From positions 1 to 29,222 of the forward strand of contig NZ_CAKVJB010000030.1 of assembly GCF_934754935.1 (NCBI RefSeq): a DNA stretch of 29,222 nt, read 5' to 3'. The DNA is from an uncultured Holdemanella sp. (lineage in GTDB: Bacteria; Bacillota_I; Bacilli_A; Erysipelotrichales; Erysipelotrichaceae). Positions 15,032-22,229 of this stretch are shown in pieces. A program made the translations under genes and the position numbers. The first letter of the stretch is position 1; each line of letters opens with the position of its first letter. The notes beneath the pieces are model-generated. The model did not search any database. It was given only the letters and a program-made list of their open reading frames with translations, and was not told where the DNA came from.

Positions 15032-16286
15032 ATGCGTTATGGCCACCAATAAGGGTATTTCTTTTCTTAGCAGTCGCAAAGTCTAAGGCATTCATTCCTT
15101 TTAGGATGGCATTCTTCCCATAGCGATGCTTGATTTGAACTAAGGTTTCTTGTAGCTTTTTTTCTCGTTCTACTTTTTCTGCGTCTGTAAATAAATCGTA
15201 GTTCTCATAATAATATTCATCTTTCACGTCTTGAAAACTAATCGCAATTTGGCGAATGGGATAATTGGGGTTCACAATGCGGATATAGAGTCGTTTAAAT
15301 TCTTCTAATAAGATGGAATAGGAGTTTGTACAATTGGTAATCTTACATGAGCCGCAGCTTGGTTTAATGCAGTCCTTGGAGTAGCCAATCATTAATGAGA
15401 TTTGTCTTGTCACCAAATGTTTTTCAGTTAATGTTAATACATTTTGATCGACCATTTCTTTCATGACCACAAAGGCATTTTGATAGGAATAATCATCAAA
15501 AAGAATTTGTGAATTGGAGATGGAATGTTGTTTCGATTTATAATTTTTAATGTCTTGAATCGTTGTAGGCTCTTTGCCCCAGGCATGATCGATGATATAT
15601 TCGGCATTGACACCAAATTCTTTATATAATATTTCAATTGGGAATTGGCACAAGTCATACATATCATAGATGCCCAATTTGTGTAATCTTCTTTCGGTTC
15701 CATTTCCAAGCATCCAAAAATCAGTCATGGGGGTATGGTGCCATAAGGTTTGTCGATATAAGTCTTCATTTAAATAGGCCATGCGATCGACATTGTGCTT
15801 GGCAGATATATCCATCGCAATCTTAGCTAGATATAGATTGGTTCCAATGCCTACAGTTGCTGTAAGACCTGTTTTTTCATAGATTCGATCTAACATCTTT
15901 TTTGCGAGTTCTTTAGCATTTACTTGATAAAGCTTTAAATAGCTTGTGACATCCAAAAAAGATTCGTCAATGGAATAGACATGAATATCTTCTTTGGCAA
16001 TAAATTCTAAGAAGACTTTATAGACTTTACAACTATATTCCATATATAAATGCATTCTAGGTGGCGCAATCATATATTCAATTTTCGGATCAATCTCAAA
16101 GATACGACCACGACTAGGTACACCTAGTTTTTTTATGGCAGGTGTTGCAGCTAGAGTAATGGCACCACCACCTCGTGTAGGATCTGCCACCACAAGATTG
16201 ACTTCAAATGGATCAAGGCCAAGTTCCACGCATTCTACGGATGCATAAAAGGATTTTAAATCAATACATAAATATGTTTTTTGCAT
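15027..16286 (-). CDS. Y-family DNA polymerase (UvrX/UmuC-like, error-prone)
   Basis: This 419-residue translesion polymerase starts YLCIDLKSFYASVE, with the first catalytic aspartate at about residue 9. It continues with VVADPTRGGGAITLAA, the catalytic pair in YSIDESF, and TATVGIGTNLYLAKIAMD. The thumb region has the helix-hairpin-helix segment MLGNGTERRLHKLGI. A cysteine group CGSCKITNC lies in the little-finger region. I start at the ATG at 16286. An upstream in-frame GTG is part of the GGAGGT ribosome binding site. The gene is convergent with yolD, and its promoter carries the same 28-bp element. A LexA-like gene diverges from it, which suggests damage-inducible control. Confidence 0.92.
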   Translation of the reverse strand: MQKTYLCIDLKSFYASVECVELGLDPFEVNLVVADPTRGGGAITLAATPAIKKLGVPSRGRIFEIDPKIEYMIAPPRMHLYMEYSCKVYKVFLEFIAKEDIHVYSIDESFLDVTSYLKLYQVNAKELAKKMLDRIYEKTGLTATVGIGTNLYLAKIAMDISAKHNVDRMAYLNEDLYRQTLWHHTPMTDFWMLGNGTERRLHKLGIYDMYDLCQFPIEILYKEFGVNAEYIIDHAWGKEPTTIQDIKNYKSKQHSISNSQILFDDYSYQNAFVVMKEMVDQNVLTLTEKHLVTRQISLMIGYSKDCIKPSCGSCKITNCTNSYSILLEEFKRLYIRIVNPNYPIRQIAISFQDVKDEYYYENYDLFTDAEKVEREKKLQETLVQIKHRYGKNAILKGMNALDFATAKKRNTLIGGHNAY

Positions 16287-16319
16287 AAATACCTCCACAC
16301 CCCATATCGTTCGTCTAAA

Positions 16320-16348
16320 ATCATAGTTAAAAATAAATAAAAATTCAA
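16320..16348 (-). promoter_or_regulatory. Promoter of the Y-family polymerase gene
   Basis: Minus-strand TTGAAT (16343-16348), a 17-bp spacer, and TATGAT (16320-16325). These hexamers are identical to those of the yolD promoter. Confidence 0.7.
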
Positions 16349-16368
16349 GATAGATTTGAGACTTTCTT
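16341..16368 (-). promoter_or_regulatory. 28-bp operator-like element, copy 2 (polymerase promoter)
   Basis: This is an exact inverted copy of 14619-14646, placed identically relative to the -35 box. It lies in the divergent region between the polymerase and the S24 repressor gene and could control both. Confidence 0.75.
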
Positions 16369-16438
16369 AAAATGTTTATAAATTTTCACTGGTATTTTAT
16401 TTAAATTTTGATACTATATAAGTAAAGGTGGTGTAACT

Positions 16439-17029
16439 ATGCAGTTAAGACAATTATTACTACAATATGAGATTGAAAATAATATTAAACATGATGAGGC
16501 GGCTAAAAGGATAGGAATTGGTCGTGCCACATATTTTCGTTGGTTAAAGGGTGAAAGCACACATTTAAAGGCGAACACATTAAAGAAATTATCGGATATG
16601 TTGGATTGTGATGTCAAAAGTATTTTGGATGAAGAAGAAAGAATTAAACCAATCGTTGGAAGTGTAAAAGCTGGATATGATGGTTTTCCAATGGAAGATA
16701 TTGAGGGGTATATTGAATTAAATCGTCATGATGGTAAAAAGGGCGATTACTTTTTACGCGTACGTGGAGATTCTATGGTCAACGCTCATATTTATGAGGG
16801 AGATCTAGTCTTTGTGAAACAAACCAATGAAGTAGAATCTGGAAGTATCGCAATCGTACTTGTGGGTGAGGAAGCTACATTAAAGCGTGTTTTATATAAA
16901 AAGGGTTTAATGATTTTAGAGGCTGCCAATCCAAAGATTGATACAAAGGTATTTACACCGGAAGAAGTTGAAGAATTACCGGTAAAAGTGATTGGAAAAG
17001 TCTTATATGCTCGTAGAGACTTTGATTGA
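16439..17029 (+). CDS. LexA/CI-like repressor: XRE-type HTH with S24 self-cleaving peptidase domain
   Basis: This 196-residue protein has an N-terminal helix-turn-helix (about 18-60: HDEAAKRIGIGRATYFRWLKG) and a C-terminal S24 domain. The serine is Ser112 in GDSMVNAHIYEGD, and the general-base lysine is Lys149 in ATLKRV. A candidate self-cleavage bond is Ala78-Gly79 in SVKAGYDG. Such repressors are inactivated by RecA-stimulated cleavage during DNA damage. The XRE-type domain makes it CI/HdiR-like, not canonical LexA. AAAGGTGG precedes the start. It diverges from the error-prone polymerase and lies ten bases before the phosphatase gene. Control of the yolD and polymerase promoters is inferred. 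Confidence 0.88.
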   Translation: MQLRQLLLQYEIENNIKHDEAAKRIGIGRATYFRWLKGESTHLKANTLKKLSDMLDCDVKSILDEEERIKPIVGSVKAGYDGFPMEDIEGYIELNRHDGKKGDYFLRVRGDSMVNAHIYEGDLVFVKQTNEVESGSIAIVLVGEEATLKRVLYKKGLMILEAANPKIDTKVFTPEEVEELPVKVIGKVLYARRDFD

Positions 17030-17039
17030 GGAATGATGG

Positions 17040-17615
17040 ATGAAGATTTGGATTACTAGACATGGCCAAACGGCTTTAAATAAACAAAAATTAATGCAGG
17101 GACTTACAGATGAACCCTTAAATGAGACAGGAATTAACCAGGCTAAAGAAGCACGTAAAAAGATTGGTGACATTCATTTTGATGCCGTATACGCAAGTCC
17201 ACTTCAAAGAGCCATTCAAACTGCAGCCATTATTGGTAATGTGGATAAGAAAGATGTAAAAATCGATTCGCGTATTATTGAAGTAGATTTTGGTGATTAT
17301 GAATTGAGAAACTACTTTAAATTGGGATTAAAAATGACAACCTATTGGGCACTTCCAGAATTACTTCCAGCCCCTAAATCTGTTGAATCTGTAGAAAGCA
17401 TGATTAAACGAAGCCAATCATTCTTAAAAGAATTAGAATCAAAGAACTATGAGAATGTGTTAATCGTATGTCATGGTGGTATCATTCGTTCTTTATGTGG
17501 TTATCTAGAAGATCGTAAAAATGGCATTAAATGGAGGCCAAAGCCAAACAATTGTGAGATTCGTGTCTATGAATCCAATCATGGTAAGCATTCATTCATC
17601 AAGATATATAAGTAA
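17040..17615 (+). CDS. Histidine phosphatase (phosphoglycerate mutase-like)
   Basis: This 191-residue cytosolic protein carries the RHG motif (TRHGQTALN, phosphorylated His at residue 8), GLTDEPLNETGINQA, YASPLQRAIQTA, EVDFGDYE and the second histidine in VCHGGIIRSL. This is the cofactor-dependent phosphoglycerate mutase/phosphatase superfamily. The short length and lack of mutase-specific segments suggest a small-molecule phosphatase of unknown substrate. It is the second gene of an operon with the S24 repressor; GAGGA overlaps the repressor's stop codon. Confidence 0.88.
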   Translation: MKIWITRHGQTALNKQKLMQGLTDEPLNETGINQAKEARKKIGDIHFDAVYASPLQRAIQTAAIIGNVDKKDVKIDSRIIEVDFGDYELRNYFKLGLKMTTYWALPELLPAPKSVESVESMIKRSQSFLKELESKNYENVLIVCHGGIIRSLCGYLEDRKNGIKWRPKPNNCEIRVYESNHGKHSFIKIYK

Positions 17616-17659
17616 AGGGTGTATAGACTACGTTTAATGGCAAAAAGGAGTAAAAACAC

Positions 17660-18694
17660 ATGTTGACATATACTTATTTAGAAAAAGGGAAATTTGCGTT
17701 GATAGAGAAACCAAAACCAGTACTTCTTCATGAAAGGGATGCGATTGTAAAAGTGACACTAGCGAGCATTTGCTCAAGTGATTTGCATATTAAACATGGC
17801 AGTGTTCCTCGTGCAGTGCCTGGTATTACTGTGGGTCATGAAATGGTTGGTGTTGTAGAAGAAGTTGGAAATAAAGTAACTCATGTAAAACCTGGAGATC
17901 GTGTAACAGTGAATGTGGAAACCTTTTGCGGGGAATGTTTTTTCTGCAAGAATGGCTATGTAAATAATTGTACGGATGAAAATGGAGGATGGGCTCTTGG
18001 CTGTCGTATTGATGGTGGACAAGCCGAATATGTTCGTGTTCCTTTTGCAGATCAAGGATTAAATAAGATTCCTGAACAAGTTAGTGATCGACAAGCTTTG
18101 TTTGTAGGGGATGTGTTGGCTACAGGATATTGGGCAACTCGTATTTCTGAAATTAAAGAAGAGGATACGGTATTGATTATTGGTGCAGGTCCTACAGGTA
18201 TTTGTACTTTACTATGTGTGATGCTTCAAAAGCCAAAAAGAATAATCATGTGTGAAAAAGATGAACATCGCATTGAATTTCTCCATGAACATTATCCGGA
18301 AGTTTTAACAGTCACTCCAGAAGAATGCAGAAACTTTGTACTAGAAAATAGTGATCATGGTGGGGCAGATGTTGTTCTTGAAGTTGCGGGTGTACCATCT
18401 ACTTTTCAGCTTGCATGGCAATGTGCAAGGCCAAATGCGATTGTGACAATAGTTGCATTATATGATGAACCACAAATTTTACCACTTCCAGATATGTATG
18501 GAAAAAACTTGATCTTCAAAACAGGTGGTGTTGATGGTTGTGATTGTGAAAAGACTTTACAATTGATTGCCCAAGGTAAGATCAATACAGAACCTTTGAT
18601 TACACATACGTATCCTCTTAGTAAAATTGCGCAAGGGTATGATTTATTTGAAAATAAAAGAGATGGTGTAATTAAAGTGGCAATAGAGTGTTGA
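17660..18694 (+). CDS. Zinc-dependent alcohol dehydrogenase (MDR superfamily)
   Basis: This 344-residue medium-chain dehydrogenase has an N-terminal GroES-like catalytic domain with SICSSDLH (catalytic zinc Cys), VGHEMVGVV, and the structural-zinc cysteines in FCGECFFCKNGYVNNC. The Rossmann domain has GAGPTGICTLL, then an acidic CEKDEHR at the end of the second strand, which favours NAD(H). Substrate could be a secondary alcohol or a polyol; the sequence does not decide. AAAAAGGAG precedes the ATG. Its end overlaps or abuts an antitoxin-like short ORF. Confidence 0.88.
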   Translation: MLTYTYLEKGKFALIEKPKPVLLHERDAIVKVTLASICSSDLHIKHGSVPRAVPGITVGHEMVGVVEEVGNKVTHVKPGDRVTVNVETFCGECFFCKNGYVNNCTDENGGWALGCRIDGGQAEYVRVPFADQGLNKIPEQVSDRQALFVGDVLATGYWATRISEIKEEDTVLIIGAGPTGICTLLCVMLQKPKRIIMCEKDEHRIEFLHEHYPEVLTVTPEECRNFVLENSDHGGADVVLEVAGVPSTFQLAWQCARPNAIVTIVALYDEPQILPLPDMYGKNLIFKTGGVDGCDCEKTLQLIAQGKINTEPLITHTYPLSKIAQGYDLFENKRDGVIKVAIEC

Positions 18695-18705
18695 TTTCAA
18701 GTATT

Positions 18706-18873
18706 ATGTCGTTAGAATCAAAACTAGCATCTTCTGAACCATTATCTGTTGATCAATTGACAAAAAAACAGTTAGATACAGAACTTCAAAAGGGAATTGA
18801 TTCCATAAAAGAAGGAAATGTCTATTCTGCAGACAAAGTGGATGCAATACTCGCAAAAGAATTTGGAATATGA
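18706..18873 (+). CDS. Short protein resembling the C-terminal half of a type II antitoxin (possible remnant)
   Basis: From the ATG at 18706 the product is 55 residues, starting MSLESKLASSEPLSVDQ. An in-frame GTG at 18688 would overlap the dehydrogenase gene. The end, ELQKGIDSIKEGNVYSADKVDAILAKEFGI, matches the general pattern of RelB/Phd-type antitoxin tails (repeated acidic helix, K-E-G, then E-F-G-I). No DNA-binding half and no toxin gene are seen, and there is no ribosome binding site before 18706. It may be a truncated relic or a solitary antitoxin. The family call is tentative. Confidence 0.4.
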   Translation: MSLESKLASSEPLSVDQLTKKQLDTELQKGIDSIKEGNVYSADKVDAILAKEFGI

Positions 18874-18883
18874 TTCGTATACA

Positions 18884-18931
18884 TACACAGAAATGGAACT
18901 TTTAGCTGGGAGTTCCATTTTTAGTGTGTAT
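18884..18931 (+). terminator. Large hairpin terminator before the YitT gene
   Basis: AAATGGAACT (18891-18900) and AGTTCCATTT (18911-18920) form a 10-bp stem with a 10-nt loop, followed by TTA. Flanking ATACAC and GTGTAT can extend the structure. Confidence 0.7.
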
Positions 18932-18988
18932 CAAAATGGATTTATTTGATAAAATAAAGACACAATGAATGACTAGGAGACGATTTTG

Positions 18989-19843
18989 ATGAATACACAA
19001 TACAATTATAAAAATATCATAAAGGAAACTCTAATATTAACTGTTGCGGTTGGAATTATTGGTGCAGCCGTCTATTTTTTTCTTGTGCCCAGTCATACTT
19101 CGGTAAGTAGTATTTCTGGATTAGGTATTATACTATCTAATTTTATACCTCTACCTTTATCTGCCATCACCATGATCTTAAATGTTGTTTTATTGATTAT
19201 TGGCTTTTTGACTTGTGGCAAAGAATTTGGCGTAAAAACAGTCTATACAAGTATTATGCTGCCTATATTTCTTGCCCTATTTGAAATTGTATTTCCTAAT
19301 TTTGAATCGTTTACCAACAGTCAGGAACTTGATGTATTGTGCTACATTCTAGTAGTGAGTGTAGGATTAAGTATTCTTTTTAATCGAAATGCTTCATCAG
19401 GAGGTCTTGATATTGTCGCCAAGATCATGAATAAATATCTTCATATGGAACTTGGAAAAGCTATGTCTTTATCGGGTATGTGTGTTGCCTTATCAGCTGC
19501 TCTTGTTTATGATAAGAAGACGGTTGTGTTAAGTATTTTAGGTACTTATTTTAATGGTATCGTTCTAGATCACTTTATCTTTGATCATAATATTAAACGA
19601 AGAGTATGTATCATCACTCCAAAAGAAAAAGAACTTCGTGAATTTATCATTCATGAACTACATAGTGGAGCAACCGTATACGAAGCGTATGGTGCATACA
19701 ACATGGAAAAGCGTCATGAAATCATCACAATCGTAGATAAAGCGGAATATCAAAAGCTGATGAAATTCATTAATACACTGGATCCAAAGGCATTTATCAC
19801 TGTATATAATGTGTCGGATATGCGATATCAACCAAAGATTTGA
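18989..19843 (+). CDS. YitT family membrane protein (DUF161 membrane part plus DUF2179)
   Basis: This 284-residue protein has about five to six membrane helices in residues 10-195. Typical pieces are NRNASSGGLDIVAKIMNKY and LGTYFNGIVLDHFI. A soluble C-terminal DUF2179 domain follows (about 205-284, RVCIITPKEKELREFIIHELHSGATVYEAYGAY), a ferredoxin-like fold thought to bind a ligand. Transport role is unproven in the family. I start at the ATG at 18989, with TAGGAG nine bases upstream; an adjacent TTG codon is not needed. It stands alone between two terminators. Confidence 0.9.
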   Translation: MNTQYNYKNIIKETLILTVAVGIIGAAVYFFLVPSHTSVSSISGLGIILSNFIPLPLSAITMILNVVLLIIGFLTCGKEFGVKTVYTSIMLPIFLALFEIVFPNFESFTNSQELDVLCYILVVSVGLSILFNRNASSGGLDIVAKIMNKYLHMELGKAMSLSGMCVALSAALVYDKKTVVLSILGTYFNGIVLDHFIFDHNIKRRVCIITPKEKELREFIIHELHSGATVYEAYGAYNMEKRHEIITIVDKAEYQKLMKFINTLDPKAFITVYNVSDMRYQPKI

Positions 19844-19870
19844 GTAAGGCAAGACCTTACTTTTTTTCCT
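19843..19870 (+). terminator. Intrinsic terminator after the YitT gene
   Basis: AGTAAGG (19843-19849) and CCTTACT (19855-19861) form a 7-bp stem with a CAAGA loop, followed by a seven-T run. Confidence 0.85.
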
Positions 19871-19945
19871 TTTAAATGACCTATTTGGACAATACATTTG
19901 ATTCTAAATAGCTAAATGATTAATATGAAGATAAGGAGATAGGGT

Positions 19946-20110
19946 ATGGATAAAAGGGTAATTATAAATTGTATAATCATAATTATAATTTGGTTTTGTG
20001 ATCGTATGGATAATTATTATTTGTCTGGAAACACAAGTTTAATTGTGAGTGGCATTAGCCTAATTATTGGCTGCTTAATAATGTGGAGGTTCAACCATGA
20101 ATATCGATGA
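19946..20110 (+). CDS. 54-residue membrane protein upstream of the tandem pair
   Basis: An ATG at 19946 with AAGGAG seven bases upstream opens a 54-codon frame. The product starts MDKRVIIN, has a first helix dominated by isoleucine (six in a row) ending WFCDR, a short loop, and a second helix (SLIVSGISLIIGCLIMW) before the tail RFNHEYR. It has two membrane passes with a short external loop. Its last 14 bases overlap the next gene, which marks it as the first gene of a coupled three-gene unit. No family is recognised. Confidence 0.7.
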   Translation: MDKRVIINCIIIIIIWFCDRMDNYYLSGNTSLIVSGISLIIGCLIMWRFNHEYR

Positions 20111-20447
20111 ATACATAAGGTTTGATGATTTGAATAAACAATTTACCATTCAATCTGGTACATATTCTTATAGTGATGTAGTTCGTGTTTCTGTCTTGAA
20201 TGAAAAAGCTAAGTACAAAGGAAAGGGTATTCCGTTTACGGCTATAGTTCCTAGCGGGCCATTACCATCTGGGATTCTACAAAATCCATATTTATTTGTA
20301 GGAGTTAAGGTTGTATTAAAGGATGGAACGATTTTGGCTATTTATACTTCTAAAGAAAAGACAATGGTCAATACGAATCAATATATTCATGATCGTAAGG
20401 TTGCAGAAAAGATAAAAGAGGTGATGAAAGATGTGTGTAAAATTTAA
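20097..20447 (+). CDS. Unknown protein, first of a tandem paralogous pair (possible PH-like fold)
   Basis: This 116-residue soluble protein aligns over most of its length with the next gene. Shared features are an initial strand pair, YSDV plus a hydrophobic strand, N-E-x-A-x-(Y/F)-K-G-K-x-x-P-F-T, a glycine/proline-rich turn, YLFVGVKVVLKDG then YTSKEKTMVNTNQY, and a closing helix of lysines and glutamates. Six or seven strands and a terminal helix would fit a bacterial PH-like domain, but this is a layout argument only. GGAGG precedes the start. It overlaps the small membrane gene by 14 bp and the paralogue by 17 bp. Confidence 0.65.
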   Translation: MNIDEYIRFDDLNKQFTIQSGTYSYSDVVRVSVLNEKAKYKGKGIPFTAIVPSGPLPSGILQNPYLFVGVKVVLKDGTILAIYTSKEKTMVNTNQYIHDRKVAEKIKEVMKDVCKI

Positions 20448-20760
20448 GGATGAATATTTAGAGGTGGATGATAAAAGATGCTTGTACTCGGATATTTTAA
20501 AGTGTTCCATTCAAAATGAAGATGCCCATTTTAAAGGAAAGACCAAACCATTTACGCATACCATACTTGGTGGAACCACATTTATGGCTGGTGCAGTAGA
20601 GCCTATGATGTATGTTGGAATTAAGTTGACTTTAAGAGATGGAAGTGTAATACCTTTATATGTATCGAAAGAGAAGGTATTGTTTAATAGTGAAATGTAT
20701 TTAAGCGATGAAAAAGAAGCTGAATCGATTTTAAGGGAGATTAAAAAAAGAATCGATTAA
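20431..20760 (+). CDS. Unknown protein, second of the tandem paralogous pair (possible PH-like fold)
   Basis: This 109-residue paralogue of the preceding product has YSDILKCSIQNEDAHFKGKTKPFT, a glycine-rich turn GGTTFMAGAV, and MYVGIKLTLRDGSVIPLYVSKEKVLFNSEMYL. A charged closing helix follows. The pair is clearly diverged at the central loop, so the duplication is old or the loop is under different selection. The start lies within the previous gene behind AGAGGTGATG. Its TAA overlaps the TAA of the convergent EamA gene. Confidence 0.65.
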   Translation: MCVKFKDEYLEVDDKRCLYSDILKCSIQNEDAHFKGKTKPFTHTILGGTTFMAGAVEPMMYVGIKLTLRDGSVIPLYVSKEKVLFNSEMYLSDEKEAESILREIKKRID

Positions 20761-21641
20761 GATTCCTTCTTCTTGTATTCAGAAATAATCAATCCTGAAA
20801 GAGTTAATATGGTCCCTAGAACTATAAATGGTGTGATTCTTTCATGTAGGATGATTGCCGAAAAGATAATTGTGGCGATGGGATTTAAATATACATATTG
20901 ATTGGTTCTGACACTTCCTAATATGGAACAAGAATAGTTCCAAATCACAAAACATCCTGCACAAGCTATTACACCTAAGAAAAGTAGATTTAATAGATTG
21001 ATTGGGATTAGAATGTCATGCATGGATACATCAAATCCTAGAAAAGGAAGGTTTAATGCCATAAAGAAGAGTCCCCACGCAAAGATGCGTTTCGTGTTTT
21101 GAATGGAAGTATGCCCTAATTCATTGACTTTTTTTAATACAACACTATATATAGCCCACATAATCGCTGCCACAATTGTAAGAATATCTCCCTTTGGAGA
21201 TAGGTGCATTTGTTTGCCGTTAAAGCTAATAAAGAAGATGCCAATAAAGGCAACAATAAATCCAATCGCAAAGTTGATTTTAAAGGGTTCATCTTTGAAA
21301 CATAAATAGGCAAGTATTGAAGTAAAGAATGGCGCTACAGATATTATTACACCAACATTAGTGGCATATGTATAGACTAAAGCTGTACTTTCTAAAAAGT
21401 AGTATAGGAAAACACCGGTCAATCCACTTAATATATACCAAATTTCATCTTTTCTATTTTCTAATTTTAGTATTTTAGGACTTAAGATGCATAGAGTTAA
21501 AAAGCCAATTAAAAAGCGTATAAATAAGAGTTCAATGGGTGTAAATGTATCTAAAAGAATCTTACTGGATACGAATGTTGAACCCCAAATCATAATGCAT
21601 ACAAAGGCTAAAATATGTCCAATCATTATTTTATTTTTCAT
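20757..21641 (-). CDS. EamA/DMT family transporter
   Basis: This 294-residue protein has ten predicted membrane helices in two EamA repeats. The first repeat starts HILAFVCIMIWGSTFVSSK and includes PIELLFIRFLIGF and YATNVGVIISVAPFFTSILAY. The second includes DILTIVAAIMWAIYSVVLKK and YVYLNPIATIIFSAIILHERIT. These drug/metabolite exporters move amino acids, cofactors or drugs; no substrate can be named. I start at the ATG at 21641; an in-frame TTG at 21647 is unlikely. No ribosome binding site is visible, and an extended -10 box lies only eight bases upstream, so the mRNA may be leaderless. Confidence 0.87.
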   Translation of the reverse strand: MKNKIMIGHILAFVCIMIWGSTFVSSKILLDTFTPIELLFIRFLIGFLTLCILSPKILKLENRKDEIWYILSGLTGVFLYYFLESTALVYTYATNVGVIISVAPFFTSILAYLCFKDEPFKINFAIGFIVAFIGIFFISFNGKQMHLSPKGDILTIVAAIMWAIYSVVLKKVNELGHTSIQNTKRIFAWGLFFMALNLPFLGFDVSMHDILIPINLLNLLFLGVIACAGCFVIWNYSCSILGSVRTNQYVYLNPIATIIFSAIILHERITPFIVLGTILTLSGLIISEYKKKES

Positions 21642-21649
21642 ACCCAAAT

Positions 21650-21658
21650 ATTATAACA
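21650..21658 (-). promoter_or_regulatory. Extended -10 promoter directly before the EamA gene
   Basis: Minus-strand TGTTATAAT (21650-21658) is a perfect extended -10. Counting seven bases down puts the transcript start two or three bases before the ATG at 21641. TTAACA lies upstream at a long 19-bp spacing. Confidence 0.55.
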
Positions 21659-21683
21659 AGAAATTGAAGGGAAGTGTTAAGAT

Positions 21684-21884
21684 ATGAAAAAATTAGATCC
21701 TGTTGTCATTATTGTTGATGTATTATTACTTATCGGATGTGGATGCATGTTCTTATATGGAAAGATGTCAGCCCATTCCTTATTCATTGTTGGGCTTGTT
21801 TTGATTGTGGTTTTACTTATATATTTGTATACCACAAACTACAAGGACAATCATTATGGTGGAAGATTCCACAAAGACTTTTAG
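21684..21884 (+). CDS. Small two-helix membrane protein
   Basis: This 66-residue protein starts MKKLDP, with helices at about 7-24 (VVIIVDVLLLIGCGCMFLYG) and 31-49 (SLFIVGLVLIVVLLIYLY). The hydrophilic tail TTNYKDNHYGGRFHKDF should face the cytoplasm. The ribosome binding site is a modest AGGGAAG. It diverges from the EamA gene and ends at a terminator. No family is recognised. Confidence 0.55.
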   Translation: MKKLDPVVIIVDVLLLIGCGCMFLYGKMSAHSLFIVGLVLIVVLLIYLYTTNYKDNHYGGRFHKDF

Positions 21885-21906
21885 GCGGTAGAAATACCGC
21901 TTTTAG
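21885..21906 (+). terminator. Intrinsic terminator after the two-helix protein gene
   Basis: GCGGTA (21885-21890), a GAAA tetraloop and TACCGC (21895-21900) are followed by only four T residues. It may be partly read through into the Hsp70 operon. Confidence 0.65.
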
Positions 21907-21938
21907 TATGCTATATTTAGATAAAAGAGGGCGATATT

Positions 21939-22220
21939 ATGGGCGGTTTGTGTGTATTACTATTAATGATGTTTTGTGTAGGATGGATCTTATGTGTGTT
22001 CTTTCTATCCATGTTGATTCCACTATTGATCATATATAATGGAATTGTTGGTGTTGTATGTATCATTCTATATTTTGTACTACGCAAAAAAGGTGTTTTC
22101 ACTAAATATGCAGAAGGCTATAAACATGTATTGTCCGTTGTTTTAAAATATTTTCTAATTGTTTATGGAAGTATTTCATTAGCATTTAGTATCATTTTAG
22201 CTATTTTAAACTTTTGTTAG
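21939..22220 (+). CDS. Small three-helix membrane protein at the head of the Hsp70 operon
   Basis: This 93-residue protein has hydrophobic helices at about 3-25, 27-48 and 65-92 with a basic loop LRKKGVFTKYAEGYKH between the second and third. It has no recognised family. GAGGGCGA precedes the ATG. Its stop codon overlaps the AGGAGAAG site of the Hsp70 gene, so the two are co-translated. Its presence suggests the chaperone works at the membrane; that is inference. Confidence 0.6.
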   Translation: MGGLCVLLLMMFCVGWILCVFFLSMLIPLLIIYNGIVGVVCIILYFVLRKKGVFTKYAEGYKHVLSVVLKYFLIVYGSISLAFSIILAILNFC

Positions 22221-22229
22221 GAGAAGAAT

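Noticed and set aside
16299..16320. Bacillus-type LexA box (CGAAC-N4-GTTCG) near the polymerase start
   Set aside because: Only one half (CGAAC on the minus strand) is present; the second half does not match.
14619..16368. Insertion sequence, because 28-bp inverted repeats flank 1.7 kb
   Set aside because: No transposase lies between them, no target-site duplication is visible, and both copies sit at the same position of matching promoters, which a regulatory site explains better.
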